Notes under the pieces: model-generated
What the model saw: the letters and a program-made list of their open reading frames with translations, nothing else
What the model was told of the DNA's origin: nothing
Databases searched by the model: none
Source of the DNA: JAGOUU01 sp964387745
GTDB taxonomy: Bacteria > Pseudomonadota > Gammaproteobacteria > JAGOUU01
Direction: 5' to 3'
DNA length: 64,000 nt
Assembly: GCA_964387745.1 (NCBI GenBank)
Contig: CAYLXL010000005.1
Span: 3,071-67,070 of the forward strand
Shown: positions 36,019-44,023 of the stretch, in pieces
Position numbering within the stretch: the stretch's first letter is position 1
Layout of the letters: every line of letters begins with the position of its first letter
Translations under genes and position numbers: made by a program

Positions 36019-36372
36019 ATGAATAATAATAATAATAGAGACAAAGTCGTATTTGTATGGGTTATCGTAGCTTTATTGATCTCTGCTTCGATGGCCTTTG
36101 CTAGAACATTTAAGCAAGTTCAAACTCAGCAAGATATTGAGAGAGCTCAACAAGAATTAGATTTCCCTGTTTTAGAACATTGGCCAGCTGGTAGGGGGGA
36201 AGATTCGGTGTGGGTTAACCCTGATCAAGATATCAATGTATTAGGTAATAAAGTGTCATTTGATACACCAAACTACAAAGTCAGCCTTGATTCCGAAGAT
36301 GCTCTCGAAAACAAAGCTGGACTAAAACAACCACAGAAAAACGTAGGTCAAATGGATTTACTTAGTTGGTAA
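36019..36372 (+). CDS. small secreted or membrane-anchored protein, unknown
   Basis: 117 aa from ATG 36019 with GGAGA upstream (TTG 36007 is in frame but less likely). An Asn-rich start is followed by a hydrophobic signal (VVFVWVIVALLISASMAFA) that could be cleaved after AFA. The mature part is acidic and hydrophilic with no cysteine and no recognised motif. Single gene, convergent with the next one. Confidence 0.55.
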   Translation: MNNNNNRDKVVFVWVIVALLISASMAFARTFKQVQTQQDIERAQQELDFPVLEHWPAGRGEDSVWVNPDQDINVLGNKVSFDTPNYKVSLDSEDALENKAGLKQPQKNVGQMDLLSW

Positions 36373-36393
36373 AGCTATTTAAACCAATATTTA

Positions 36394-36996
36394 TTACATA
36401 TCAATTCTTCCTATACCAAAAGACATAGAGGCTTCAGCTGTGACGTTTTGGGGCTGGTTAGCTTCCGGGCGTCGTGCTAGATATGTTAAAGCCTTTTTCT
36501 TGGCTACGCCTGTAGTAGGATTTATTATACTAGTTACGATTGCAGTAGCCACACACGCGACAAAAAGATAGGTGCTTAATTTTTTAATGTAGGGATCTAA
36601 TAGATCTAAAGGCATCGATTCTATAGTAGATGTTGCTTTAGGTAACAACCACGGAAGACCCAATTGTAAATATTCTGGGCATAGTGCTTTATCAGTAGAG
36701 CTAGCGTTACTAATGAACGCTTCACAAAGGGCTGCAATAGTGGTGTTTAGGTTATCGCTGCCAAAATAATGGTTCAGAGTATCAACGCCTGTTGCTTTTA
36801 AGCGATTACCTATAGGATCATGTAGCGCCTTATACATTAAATAAGCCATCAGACCGAGGGTCAGAGCATTATCAGTTGCAAATTTTGTTATATTGACGCC
36901 TATCCGAGGTAGTGCTGGTGCGATTAGTGATTCTTTAGGGAGCAGCGGTTGACGTGCTTCCGAACTTTGAGGACTCTCAGCTCTAGAGTACAGCAT
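36394..36996 (-). CDS. unrecognised protein with two hydrophobic segments
   Basis: 200 aa. The start is supported by AAGGAG 8 bases upstream on the minus strand. Residues ~40-62 and ~140-160 are hydrophobic (ALTLGLMAYLMYKAL, TYLFVACVATAIVTSII), with an intervening loop containing two cysteines and a basic C-terminal tail. The N-terminal 30 residues are Pro/Ser/Glu-rich. No known family. It is flanked by ~200 bases of AT-rich DNA with no other gene visible upstream. Confidence 0.55.
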   Translation of the reverse strand: MLYSRAESPQSSEARQPLLPKESLIAPALPRIGVNITKFATDNALTLGLMAYLMYKALHDPIGNRLKATGVDTLNHYFGSDNLNTTIAALCEAFISNASSTDKALCPEYLQLGLPWLLPKATSTIESMPLDLLDPYIKKLSTYLFVACVATAIVTSIINPTTGVAKKKALTYLARRPEANQPQNVTAEASMSFGIGRIDM

Positions 36997-37196
36997 ATTA
37001 AAATCTCCTTATTTATATGATATCCGTATATAATACAGGGCAATTATATAGATAAAGTTAAAAATATCAATATATTACAGTACATTATAATAAGTTTGAA
37101 GTGTAGGTATCTATGAGATATGATCAGCGAGATATGATCAGCTGGTTTAATTTTAGTTGATTATAAGTTTATTATAAGTTTAATTTTAAGGGCATT

Positions 37197-37430
37197 ATGA
37201 TAGAAGAAACGTTTTTAATATGGTCGCAAAAAGATAAAAAAGACATGGGGGTTCCGGAGAATCGGGTGAGTTGGCGTGAACAACGTACTAGAGAGATGAT
37301 AGGCGTTATGAGAACTAGTTTCTTACAACATGCCATTGGTCAAGTTGCAACGCAAGTTACAAAACCTGCTGAGCTTGCAGAGTCTACTACTGTTTTATAC
37401 TGCCCTGTGCACAAATACAGTCATAGCTAG
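37197..37430 (+). CDS. small hypothetical protein, 77 aa
   Basis: ATG preceded by AAGGG at a normal distance. Polar sequence with a short amphipathic segment (TSFLQHAIGQVATQVTKPAELAE) and no membrane helix or known motif. The upstream 200 bases are AT-rich with TTATAAGTTTA repeats. Weak gene call; it could be a remnant or spurious. Confidence 0.35.
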   Translation: MIEETFLIWSQKDKKDMGVPENRVSWREQRTREMIGVMRTSFLQHAIGQVATQVTKPAELAESTTVLYCPVHKYSHS

Positions 37431-37527
37431 CATAGCTGACATAGCTAAAAGTCTGAGCCGTATAAGTTATATTTTTGCCGAACGTTAGGGTATAATGTTA
37501 TATCGTAATAGATTAGGAAATAAAACT

Positions 37528-38169
37528 ATGATGAGACTACTAACATGGTTTCTTATCACTTTGACTCTTTTGGGTTACACAGTATATCTACAGGCAGCTG
37601 AGTTAAATAGCTACAGTGCTTCTGTGGCTATAGACAGTAAGACAGCAGCTGATAACCCAGAAGTTTTAAAACAGGGTTTATTGCAGGTTTTAACTAATGT
37701 AAGCGGCAATACCGAACTTGATAAATTACCTGCGATTCAGCAAGCGTTAAAAACTCCTGAAAGCTATTTGCTAAAATATACTGTACAAATTGTTGAGCCA
37801 GCCCAAAAAATTTCTTTGCAGACGTATGCTCCTGGTCGAATTGAGAGTCTGTTAAAGTCTGCAGGACTGAATACAGCACAAACAGAAGTTGTTAAGGAAG
37901 CAGTAAATATTATAGTACGAGGAGTTAATAGCTTAAGCGAGTACGCGTCATTACAAGAATACTTAGAAGGTTTAAACGTAGTTAAAAACTTAAAATTAAC
38001 CAAACTTAAAGGTGATGTGTTGCGGTTATCGTTTAATATTAAAAGCAGCCGAGCAGATTTATTAAATATATTCAGCCAAGATAATAAATTAATATTAGAA
38101 AATCAAAACAATCTTAATAGTTTTGGCCCAATTGATGGTGAGCCATTGCAGTTTAGGTGGAACACGTGA
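37528..38169 (+). CDS. DUF2066 family periplasmic protein
   Basis: 213 aa from ATG 37528, with AGGAAA 7 bases upstream. An ATG at 37495 is in frame, but it overlaps a TATAAT (37491-37496) that is probably the -10 of this gene, so the later start is preferred; it also gives a clean signal peptide (LLTWFLITLTLLGY...AA). The body (VLKQGLLQVLTNVSGN, TYAPGRIESLLKSAGL) matches the DUF2066 family. In gammaproteobacteria this gene commonly precedes a CDP-alcohol transferase and hda, as here. Molecular role unknown. Confidence 0.78.
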   Translation: MMRLLTWFLITLTLLGYTVYLQAAELNSYSASVAIDSKTAADNPEVLKQGLLQVLTNVSGNTELDKLPAIQQALKTPESYLLKYTVQIVEPAQKISLQTYAPGRIESLLKSAGLNTAQTEVVKEAVNIIVRGVNSLSEYASLQEYLEGLNVVKNLKLTKLKGDVLRLSFNIKSSRADLLNIFSQDNKLILENQNNLNSFGPIDGEPLQFRWNT

Positions 38170-38738
38170 GCTATAGAATTATTCCCAATATTTTGACTAT
38201 TTTAAGAATTCTCTTAGTTATTCCTTGCGCATATTTTTTTTACACGGAATCCTATCAACTATCGATTGGCATTTTTGTGCTAGCATCTGCAACTGATTGT
38301 ATCGATGGTTTTTTAGCTCGCAGATTAGCTTGCCAAACTGAGCTAGGTGCAATTATAGATCCGCTGGCAGATAAGTTTTTAATCATATCGTTATTTATTG
38401 TTATTGCATGGAAAAATTATTTACCATTATGGTTCAGCATTATTATTATTGGTAGAGAATTTATCCTGTTAAGCGGCGCTGCTTATTATAGACTCAAATT
38501 TGGCCCTGTAGTTTTCGTCCCTACTATGATCAGTAAAATTAATACAGGGTTACTTTTATTTTTGTTATTAATAACATTGTTAGAAGCCATGTTGGGATCA
38601 AATGTTATGTTTAGCGCGATTAAATATTATTCAATTATTTTAATTCTTATTACTAGCATCTATAGTGGTTTAGATTATATTTATAAATGGAGTTATCGGG
38701 TTAAAGATTCTTTCGATTCTTTAGCCAAGCATCAATAA
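38166..38738 (+). CDS. CDP-alcohol phosphatidyltransferase (PgsA-like)
   Basis: 190 aa membrane enzyme with four to five helices. The CDP-alcohol motif is complete: Asp-x2-Asp-Gly-x2-Ala-Arg-x8-Gly-x3-Asp-x3-Asp (DCIDGFLARR ... GAIIDPLADK, residues ~43-69). It attaches a head-group alcohol to CDP-diacylglycerol, most likely glycerol-3-phosphate for phosphatidylglycerol synthesis, although the alcohol cannot be read from the motif. GTG start at 38166 overlaps the upstream TGA (GTGA); a GTG three codons earlier (38157) is also possible. Confidence 0.82.
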   Translation: MSYRIIPNILTILRILLVIPCAYFFYTESYQLSIGIFVLASATDCIDGFLARRLACQTELGAIIDPLADKFLIISLFIVIAWKNYLPLWFSIIIIGREFILLSGAAYYRLKFGPVVFVPTMISKINTGLLLFLLLITLLEAMLGSNVMFSAIKYYSIILILITSIYSGLDYIYKWSYRVKDSFDSLAKHQ

Positions 38739-38764
38739 TTTAATTAATAATCCAAAGGGTAAAC

Positions 38765-39493
38765 GTGCAACAATTAGATTTAATAGATTTGGGCATCAAG
38801 CCAATTATTAAACATACATTTGATAACTATATTGTTGCCAATCATAACCAACAAGTTGTAGCTCACTTAAAATTTATCTTAAATCAAACAGGCCATCTAG
38901 GCTCGAACTATCTTTATCTCTGGGGGCAATCGGGGGTGGGGAAGACTCATTTGTTACAAGCCGTTTGTGAAGAAGCTATTAGTAAATATAATTTATCAGC
39001 AAGCTATTTTAGTTTTAAATACTTAACTAATAATCTATCAAATTTTGATTTATCAGCTGTGCTTGATGATTTAGAAATGCAAGATGTAATATGCTTGGAT
39101 GATTTAAATTTGATTGCTAACCATAATGACTGGGAGGAGCAGCTTTTTGGTTTCTATAATCGTATTAAAGACGCTAATAAAAACTTGATAATTGCTAGTA
39201 CTTGCTCAGTTAATAGCATAAGCGTTAATCTGCAAGATTTGAAATCAAGATTAGCCTCAGGCGTTAGTTATCATATTAAAACTTTAGATGATCAAGATAA
39301 AATGGATCTCTTGACGATCAGAGCCTTTGAACGAGGAATTACTTTAAGCAATGATGTTGCTGAATATTTAATTACGCATGGTCAACGTGATATCGTTGGT
39401 TTATTTGAAATGTTGGATAAACTAGATAGGGCCTCCATGCGGCAAAAACGGAAGTTGACGATACCTTTTGTCAAAGAGGTTTTGTTTGATTGA
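38765..39493 (+). CDS. hda: DnaA regulatory inactivator Hda
   Basis: 242 aa AAA+ protein related to DnaA but lacking its DNA-binding domain. N-terminal QLDLIDLG resembles the beta-clamp-binding motif of Hda, Walker A is GQSGVGKTHLL (~58-68), Walker B is ICLDDL (~111-116), and the sensor/lid region follows. With the clamp it stimulates ATP hydrolysis by DnaA to prevent re-initiation. GTG start with AAAGGGTAAA upstream. Third gene of the DUF2066-transferase-hda block. Confidence 0.9.
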   Translation: MQQLDLIDLGIKPIIKHTFDNYIVANHNQQVVAHLKFILNQTGHLGSNYLYLWGQSGVGKTHLLQAVCEEAISKYNLSASYFSFKYLTNNLSNFDLSAVLDDLEMQDVICLDDLNLIANHNDWEEQLFGFYNRIKDANKNLIIASTCSVNSISVNLQDLKSRLASGVSYHIKTLDDQDKMDLLTIRAFERGITLSNDVAEYLITHGQRDIVGLFEMLDKLDRASMRQKRKLTIPFVKEVLFD

Positions 39494-39560
39494 AAAGTCT
39501 ATTATCTAAAAAATAAACTATAATTTATTAAAGCATAATTAGACTTAAATTAAGTAATAT

Positions 39561-40445
39561 ATGAAAGCAATCAAACTATGGGTTTACAATGTCGTCCGTG
39601 ATGATGATACGAATAATCTAGCCGGTAATATTTTTGATTATGTAATTATTACCATAATCATCATTAACGTTCTACTTGTTATCCTTGATACATTTGATCT
39701 CCCGTTATGGTTACAAGTTATTTCTAGAGATATAGAAATAATTTCAGTAATAATTTTTACTATTGAATATCTTGCAAGGTTGTGGACAGCCACCTATTTA
39801 TATCCTCAAGAAAAGCCTTACAAAGCCCGTATCAAATACATGTTAACTTTTATGGCAATAATTGATCTATTAGCCATTTTGCCATTCTATCTACCATATA
39901 TTATTCCAATGGACTTACGAGTACTCCGTACTTTACGAATTATAAGACTATTACGACTATTCAAATTGAACCGTTATACTGACGCGCTTTTGACGATAGG
40001 AGCAGTTTTTCAGAAGAAAGGCAGCCAGCTACTTTCGTCAATATTTGTTGTATCTCTGCTCATGATTATTGCATCAGTCTTAATGTACAATTTTGAAAGT
40101 GAAGCCCAACCAGATAAATTCAGTAATGCTTTTTCCGGCCTTTGGTGGGCGGTCGCTACAGTTACCACAGTTGGTTATGGTGATATCTATCCTGTTACTG
40201 TCATAGGCAAGATATTAAGCGGTATCATAGCTCTTTTAGGTATTGGCCTGGTAGCTGTGCCAACGGGCATTATTAGTGCCGGCTTTATAGAAACTATTAC
40301 GGAAGAAGAAGCACAATCAAATGTAGCTTCAAATGTGAGTCATGCAGATGAGATGATGAAGTTTAAGCAGCTTTTGGATAATGGTGCTATAACAGTAGAA
40401 GAGTATCAACAGATTAAAACCAAGCTAATTAATTCGATTAAATAA
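39561..40445 (+). CDS. voltage-gated-type potassium channel with SHOCT tail
   Basis: 294 aa, six transmembrane helices. S4 carries arginines every third residue (RVLRTLRIIRLLRLFK, ~120-135), and the pore has the potassium filter TTVGYGD (~200-206). After S6, the cytoplasmic tail contains a SHOCT-like short domain (MMKFKQLLDNGAITVEEYQ, ~265-285). Family members conduct K+ in response to membrane potential and tune turgor or pH. No accessory gene nearby. Independent unit with ~70 bases upstream. Confidence 0.9.
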   Translation: MKAIKLWVYNVVRDDDTNNLAGNIFDYVIITIIIINVLLVILDTFDLPLWLQVISRDIEIISVIIFTIEYLARLWTATYLYPQEKPYKARIKYMLTFMAIIDLLAILPFYLPYIIPMDLRVLRTLRIIRLLRLFKLNRYTDALLTIGAVFQKKGSQLLSSIFVVSLLMIIASVLMYNFESEAQPDKFSNAFSGLWWAVATVTTVGYGDIYPVTVIGKILSGIIALLGIGLVAVPTGIISAGFIETITEEEAQSNVASNVSHADEMMKFKQLLDNGAITVEEYQQIKTKLINSIK

Positions 40446-40467
40446 ATATAGAGATGGCAGGGGGGGG

Positions 40468-41094
40468 TTACTCAGCCATAAGTGGACATAATAAGTCGGG
40501 CTGCATGTACGGCTGTCTTTGGTTATTATAATTAATGCTTTCAATAAGCGCGGTGTATTCAGGCTGATCTAAATCAAGAATAGTGTTTAATAGTTGTTGT
40601 TTCCATTCAAAAGAAATTTGATTATGGTAAATATTTAAGAAACAACAGGCTCCGCCAATGCTAGATAAAATAAGATCCTGAAGCTGGTCTAAGTTGTTAT
40701 TTATATTTTTATTTAGATCTGAACAGTCTAAAAAATCTAAAAAATCTAAGATATTGATGTTTTTTTTAGAGATAGAGTTGATAATAGCTTGATAAGTTTT
40801 TATAAATAAATTTAAATTAATAATAAATCCAGCATAATATATTTTTAAAAAGCTAGAGCAGGAGTTTACGCCTGCTTGATCATTTTTGGCGGCAGCTTTT
40901 GCCAAAACAAGAAGTATAGAGCTACGATCATTTTGCATCATCATTATCATCTCTGAGCAAATATTTACAAATTGATTAATGCAGTACAGCTCAGAATTAT
41001 ATTTTAGTTTACTAAGACAGCAGTGTAAGCTATTTATAGTCTGAGTTAAATAATTGTCTAGTAGGCGATCTAATTTGGGTAATGATGTATTCAC
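40468..41094 (-). CDS. unrecognised helical protein behind a Fur-box-like site
   Basis: 208 aa, no signal peptide, predicted all-helical, with ten or more cysteines (e.g. LHCCLSKL, GGACCFLN) and a short duplicated DFLDFLDCSDL stretch. I recognise no family and see no heme or iron-sulfur motif with standard spacing. A strong Fur-box match lies 77-91 bases upstream of its ATG on the same transcript side, so iron-repressed expression is likely. It is separated from the HNOB-like gene by ~130 bases and may use its own promoter. Confidence 0.55.
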   Translation of the reverse strand: MNTSLPKLDRLLDNYLTQTINSLHCCLSKLKYNSELYCINQFVNICSEMIMMMQNDRSSILLVLAKAAAKNDQAGVNSCSSFLKIYYAGFIINLNLFIKTYQAIINSISKKNINILDFLDFLDCSDLNKNINNNLDQLQDLILSSIGGACCFLNIYHNQISFEWKQQLLNTILDLDQPEYTALIESINYNNQRQPYMQPDLLCPLMAE

Positions 41095-41170
41095 TATAAC
41101 TTAGTCCAGATCTAATAAATAAAAAATAATGACGTATATATATTAAATATTAGTTCATGCTGGATGTAAA

Positions 41171-41185
41171 TGGTAATGATTATCA
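41171..41185. promoter_or_regulatory. Fur-box-like palindrome
   Basis: TGGTAATGATTATCA matches the Fur 7-1-7 consensus (TGATAAT-n-ATTATCA) at all but one position, and the symmetry extends outward (GTAAA on the left, TTTAC on the right). It overlaps a TTTACA that could be the -35 of the minus-strand gene starting at 41094. The only gene directly downstream on that strand is the 208-residue unknown. Confidence 0.65.
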
Positions 41186-41223
41186 TTTACGTTGGTTTGA
41201 TCATTTGTCGTCTTTAACTGACC

Positions 41224-41802
41224 TTAACTGGGTTGTGTATTGAATTTTTGCCAGGTTATATGTATTTCACACTCATGGTCGTTGTTGTGCTGACATTTAG
41301 TCTCAGTAATGGTTGCTTCATCTTGATAATGATCAATAGTTTGCTGCGCAAGGAATTTATAAAGCTTGCATAGTTTGTTTTGTGAGCGATAATGAGTAAC
41401 CATCCTGTTTTCAAGATCATAAGTCTCAATTAAAAATTTATCTTCTATAGATTTGCGATCTTCTTTATTACTAACACTGGCTGCAAAACTGCTATGGACC
41501 TGCGGTTGCCTCATTAAAAATTGATAAGAGTTTTTTGACATCTTGAACCAAACAGGAAAGACACTTTTAGCATAATTAAAAAACTCTTCAGCATATAATT
41601 TAAGGGCAGTGGCGTCATCAACTTTTAGGACTTCCATAGTCGCAACTAACAAACGATTCCATTCGTCATCGGAGTAAACCGTATCAATTCTAAAATTATG
41701 ATCCTCTGGCACTCCGGCTTTTTTTAGTACTGCTGCGACTGTATCTTCACCGCCAACTCTCATTAAAAGATTCATTAAAACTTTTTGGATTATCCCGACC
41801 AT
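41224..41802 (-). CDS. heme NO-binding (HNOB/H-NOX)-like domain protein
   Basis: 192 aa, one domain. The N-terminal helical half (VGIIQKVLMNLLMRVGGEDT) and the segment VTHYRSQNKLCKLYKFLAQQ (~135-154) with the YxS-R/N-type motif, plus the C-terminal C..H..C-containing strand (CQHNNDHECEIHI), match the HNOB/V4R-related family of small-ligand sensors. The heme-ligating His and the third residue of the YxSxR motif are not secure (Arg appears replaced). No kinase or cyclase partner is adjacent. Heme or NO binding is inferred from family only. Confidence 0.75.
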   Translation of the reverse strand: MVGIIQKVLMNLLMRVGGEDTVAAVLKKAGVPEDHNFRIDTVYSDDEWNRLLVATMEVLKVDDATALKLYAEEFFNYAKSVFPVWFKMSKNSYQFLMRQPQVHSSFAASVSNKEDRKSIEDKFLIETYDLENRMVTHYRSQNKLCKLYKFLAQQTIDHYQDEATITETKCQHNNDHECEIHITWQKFNTQPS

Positions 41803-41903
41803 GTTGTTCTTTCCTAATTAAAATTATCAGAATCTTGCGTATAGTATAGATTATAATTGATATCTTATAGTAATGAACAAGTACTTTTGGTATAAAACCC
41901 TAA

Positions 41904-42500
41904 TTATAAAAGTTTGCTAGCGATTTGTGCTAATCTTTTGCCTTGTGCAAAGCACAAGTCTTGCTCTTCTTTTGAGAGAGCTTTACCCATTGATCCAGCC
42001 ATATGTGAACAACCGTAAGGGGTGCCACCCGTCTGTGTGTTATTAAGCGCAGGTTCAGAGTAGGGCAGGCCAACAATCATCATACCTTGATGGATTAGAG
42101 GCAGCATCATAGATAACAAAGTAGTTTCTTGCCCGCCATGTAAGCTCGATGTAGAAGTAAACACACATGCCGGTTTATTAATTAATTTACCTGCAAGCCA
42201 TAATTTTGAGGTTGAATCTAAAAAATATTTGAGAGGGGCGGCCATATTACCAAATCTAGTTGGGCTACCTAGAGCAAGACCCGCGCAATTGGCGAGTTCT
42301 TCTAAGGTAACAAAAGGTGCGCCATGCTCTGGTACAGTAGATTCTAATTGTTCGGTAGTAGCTGAAACACTAGGCACTGTGCGAATGACCGCAGATATAT
42401 TTTCTATGCTATTTACGCCACGTGCGATCAAATCAGCCATGTTCTTAGTTGAGCCTGTGCTACTATAATATAAAATTAATATGTATGGAGTATTACTCAT
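41904..42500 (-). CDS. wrbA: WrbA-type NAD(P)H:quinone oxidoreductase
   Basis: 198 aa from the ATG at 42500, exactly the usual WrbA length; an open extension to 42680 is rejected. The flavodoxin-like FMN loop YYSSTGSTKNMA (~residues 9-20), SPTRFGNMAAPLKYFLD and SLHGGQETT (~112-120) are the family signatures. It reduces quinones with two electrons and guards against oxidative stress. Divergent from the yihY gene with a short shared promoter region. Confidence 0.92.
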   Translation of the reverse strand: MSNTPYILILYYSSTGSTKNMADLIARGVNSIENISAVIRTVPSVSATTEQLESTVPEHGAPFVTLEELANCAGLALGSPTRFGNMAAPLKYFLDSTSKLWLAGKLINKPACVFTSTSSLHGGQETTLLSMMLPLIHQGMMIVGLPYSEPALNNTQTGGTPYGCSHMAGSMGKALSKEEQDLCFAQGKRLAQIASKLL

Positions 42501-42568
42501 TTGTTTAGATAAATATGATATATTAAATAATAAGTGATTATTGTACATAATCTTGAGAGTTTGGTAAA

Positions 42569-43408
42569 TTGAAAAACGTATTAAAACGAGTAGCAGCGCC
42601 TGCTCAATCGCTGAAAGAATTTCTGACTTATTTAGTAAATAAAATAGTACAAGACAGGTGCTTTGAAAGTGCATCAGCACTTAGTTACACGACCTTATTG
42701 TCTATAGTGCCGTTTATGGCGGTCAGTTTTTATATTGCTCAACGCATGCCTTTTTTTACTGATGCTTGGAGTGATGCTGAACAATATATTTTTAGTAATT
42801 TTGTACCGGCGACGGGCACAGAGATTAGACTCTACCTCTTAGATTTTGTCAGCCATGCTGGTCAATTAAGTTTGTATGGGTCAGTATTCTTATTTATTTC
42901 AGCGCTTACCCTGCTTTATACTATTGAGATGACTTTCAACCGTGTTTGGCAGGTGCAGACTTATAGATCGTTATTAGCTAGTTTTTGCTTATATTGCGTT
43001 TTATTAATAAGCACGCCGCCGCTTATGGGGGTTAGTTTTCTGGTGAGCACTTATTTATGGGTAGCTTTAGATTTCTTTCAGTTTATTAATACGAGTTATT
43101 TTTTAAAATTTTTGCCCTTAATGTTAACTTGGGGTGCTTTTACATTACTCTACGTGGCGATGCCAAATTGTAAGGTAGTTAAAACACATGCTTTATTAGG
43201 TGGTCTCATTGCAGCTTTGTTATTTGAAACAGCAAAGTTTTTCTTTGCCTTATACGTTGCCAGTATGAACGCTAATATGCTGATATATGGCGCGTTTGCT
43301 ATTATACCTATCTTTTTGTGTTGGCTGTATATTTCTTGGTTAATTGTGCTATTTGGTGCTGAGTTTATCTGTTCACTGAGTCTTTATCGAGCAAAGGCAT
43401 CGATGTAA
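42569..43408 (+). CDS. yihY: YihY/BrkB-family inner-membrane protein
   Basis: 279 aa, six helices. The conserved N-terminal DRCFESASALSYTTLLSIVP (~residues 30-49) and central FNRVWQV motif are typical. Once annotated as RNase BN, the family is now regarded as membrane proteins of uncertain, possibly transport, function. A TTG start at 42569 is the only plausible start; GAGAG lies 10 bases upstream. Confidence 0.9.
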   Translation: MKNVLKRVAAPAQSLKEFLTYLVNKIVQDRCFESASALSYTTLLSIVPFMAVSFYIAQRMPFFTDAWSDAEQYIFSNFVPATGTEIRLYLLDFVSHAGQLSLYGSVFLFISALTLLYTIEMTFNRVWQVQTYRSLLASFCLYCVLLISTPPLMGVSFLVSTYLWVALDFFQFINTSYFLKFLPLMLTWGAFTLLYVAMPNCKVVKTHALLGGLIAALLFETAKFFFALYVASMNANMLIYGAFAIIPIFLCWLYISWLIVLFGAEFICSLSLYRAKASM

Positions 43409-43455
43409 CAAATCCAGCCCAACCCATTAAATTTTTTGAAAAAAGCCAATAAATT

Positions 43456-43483
43456 TTGCATTCAAGGTGATAGCATCTATAAT
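43456..43483 (+). promoter_or_regulatory. promoter of the TcpQ/secretin pair
   Basis: TTGCAT (43456-43461) and consensus TATAAT (43478-43483) with a 16-base spacer, 52 bases before the ATG of the first gene. One of the clearest sigma-70-like promoters in the window. Confidence 0.55.
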
Positions 43484-43534
43484 TTAATACATAGGACTGA
43501 TAAACAGGGATTATTTCATTTTTAAAAATATAAT

Positions 43535-43999
43535 ATGCACAAAATAATATTATTGTTAGCTTTATTTCTAATGCAGTCGGCTTTTGCTATTGAATCGCCG
43601 GAAGCTTTTTTAGGTATAACCGCTTCAGAAGAAGACTATAAAGCTGAAGCTAGGGATATTGAGCATAAAACCTCAGGCGTGTATTACGAAAATAATACTA
43701 AACGATTATTCAAAAAAATGAATTATAAATTTAAAACAGGTAGTTTACGAAATAATATAACTGCCTTAATTCATGGCTCAGGTTATAAACTTCACTGGAA
43801 TCTAGATACGGATTATGATGTGCCTGCAGAATTTACAATTAGAAACAAAAACGTTCCGGAAATCGTGGCAGAGGCAACTTCACATTTGCCAGTAAAGACA
43901 ATGTTTTATACTAAGAATCGTATGGTTACTATGATGCCGATGTATGATAAAAAAGAGTCTGATTACTCGAATGAGTATACAGTAGATACCCGCAGATAG
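43535..43999 (+). CDS. TcpQ/PilL-like pilus accessory protein
   Basis: 154 aa with a signal peptide cleaved after AFA (~residue 18). The C-terminal ~80 residues (GSLRNNITALIHGSGYKLHWN ... FTIRNKNVPEIVAEA, split over ~68-115) resemble the TcpQ/PilL C-terminal domain, an AMIN/secretin-accessory fold that helps a type IVb pilus secretin reach the outer membrane. It lies 24 bases before a PilN-type secretin and presumably works with it. Short for PilL but typical of TcpQ-like forms. Confidence 0.7.
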   Translation: MHKIILLLALFLMQSAFAIESPEAFLGITASEEDYKAEARDIEHKTSGVYYENNTKRLFKKMNYKFKTGSLRNNITALIHGSGYKLHWNLDTDYDVPAEFTIRNKNVPEIVAEATSHLPVKTMFYTKNRMVTMMPMYDKKESDYSNEYTVDTRR

Positions 44000-44023
44000 T
44001 AAGGAGATAGTCAAAGGATTGCT

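Noticed and set aside
42501..42680. 60-residue N-terminal extension of wrbA
   Set aside because: WrbA proteins start at the flavodoxin strand; the extension overlaps the divergent yihY gene and would break the usual 198-residue length.
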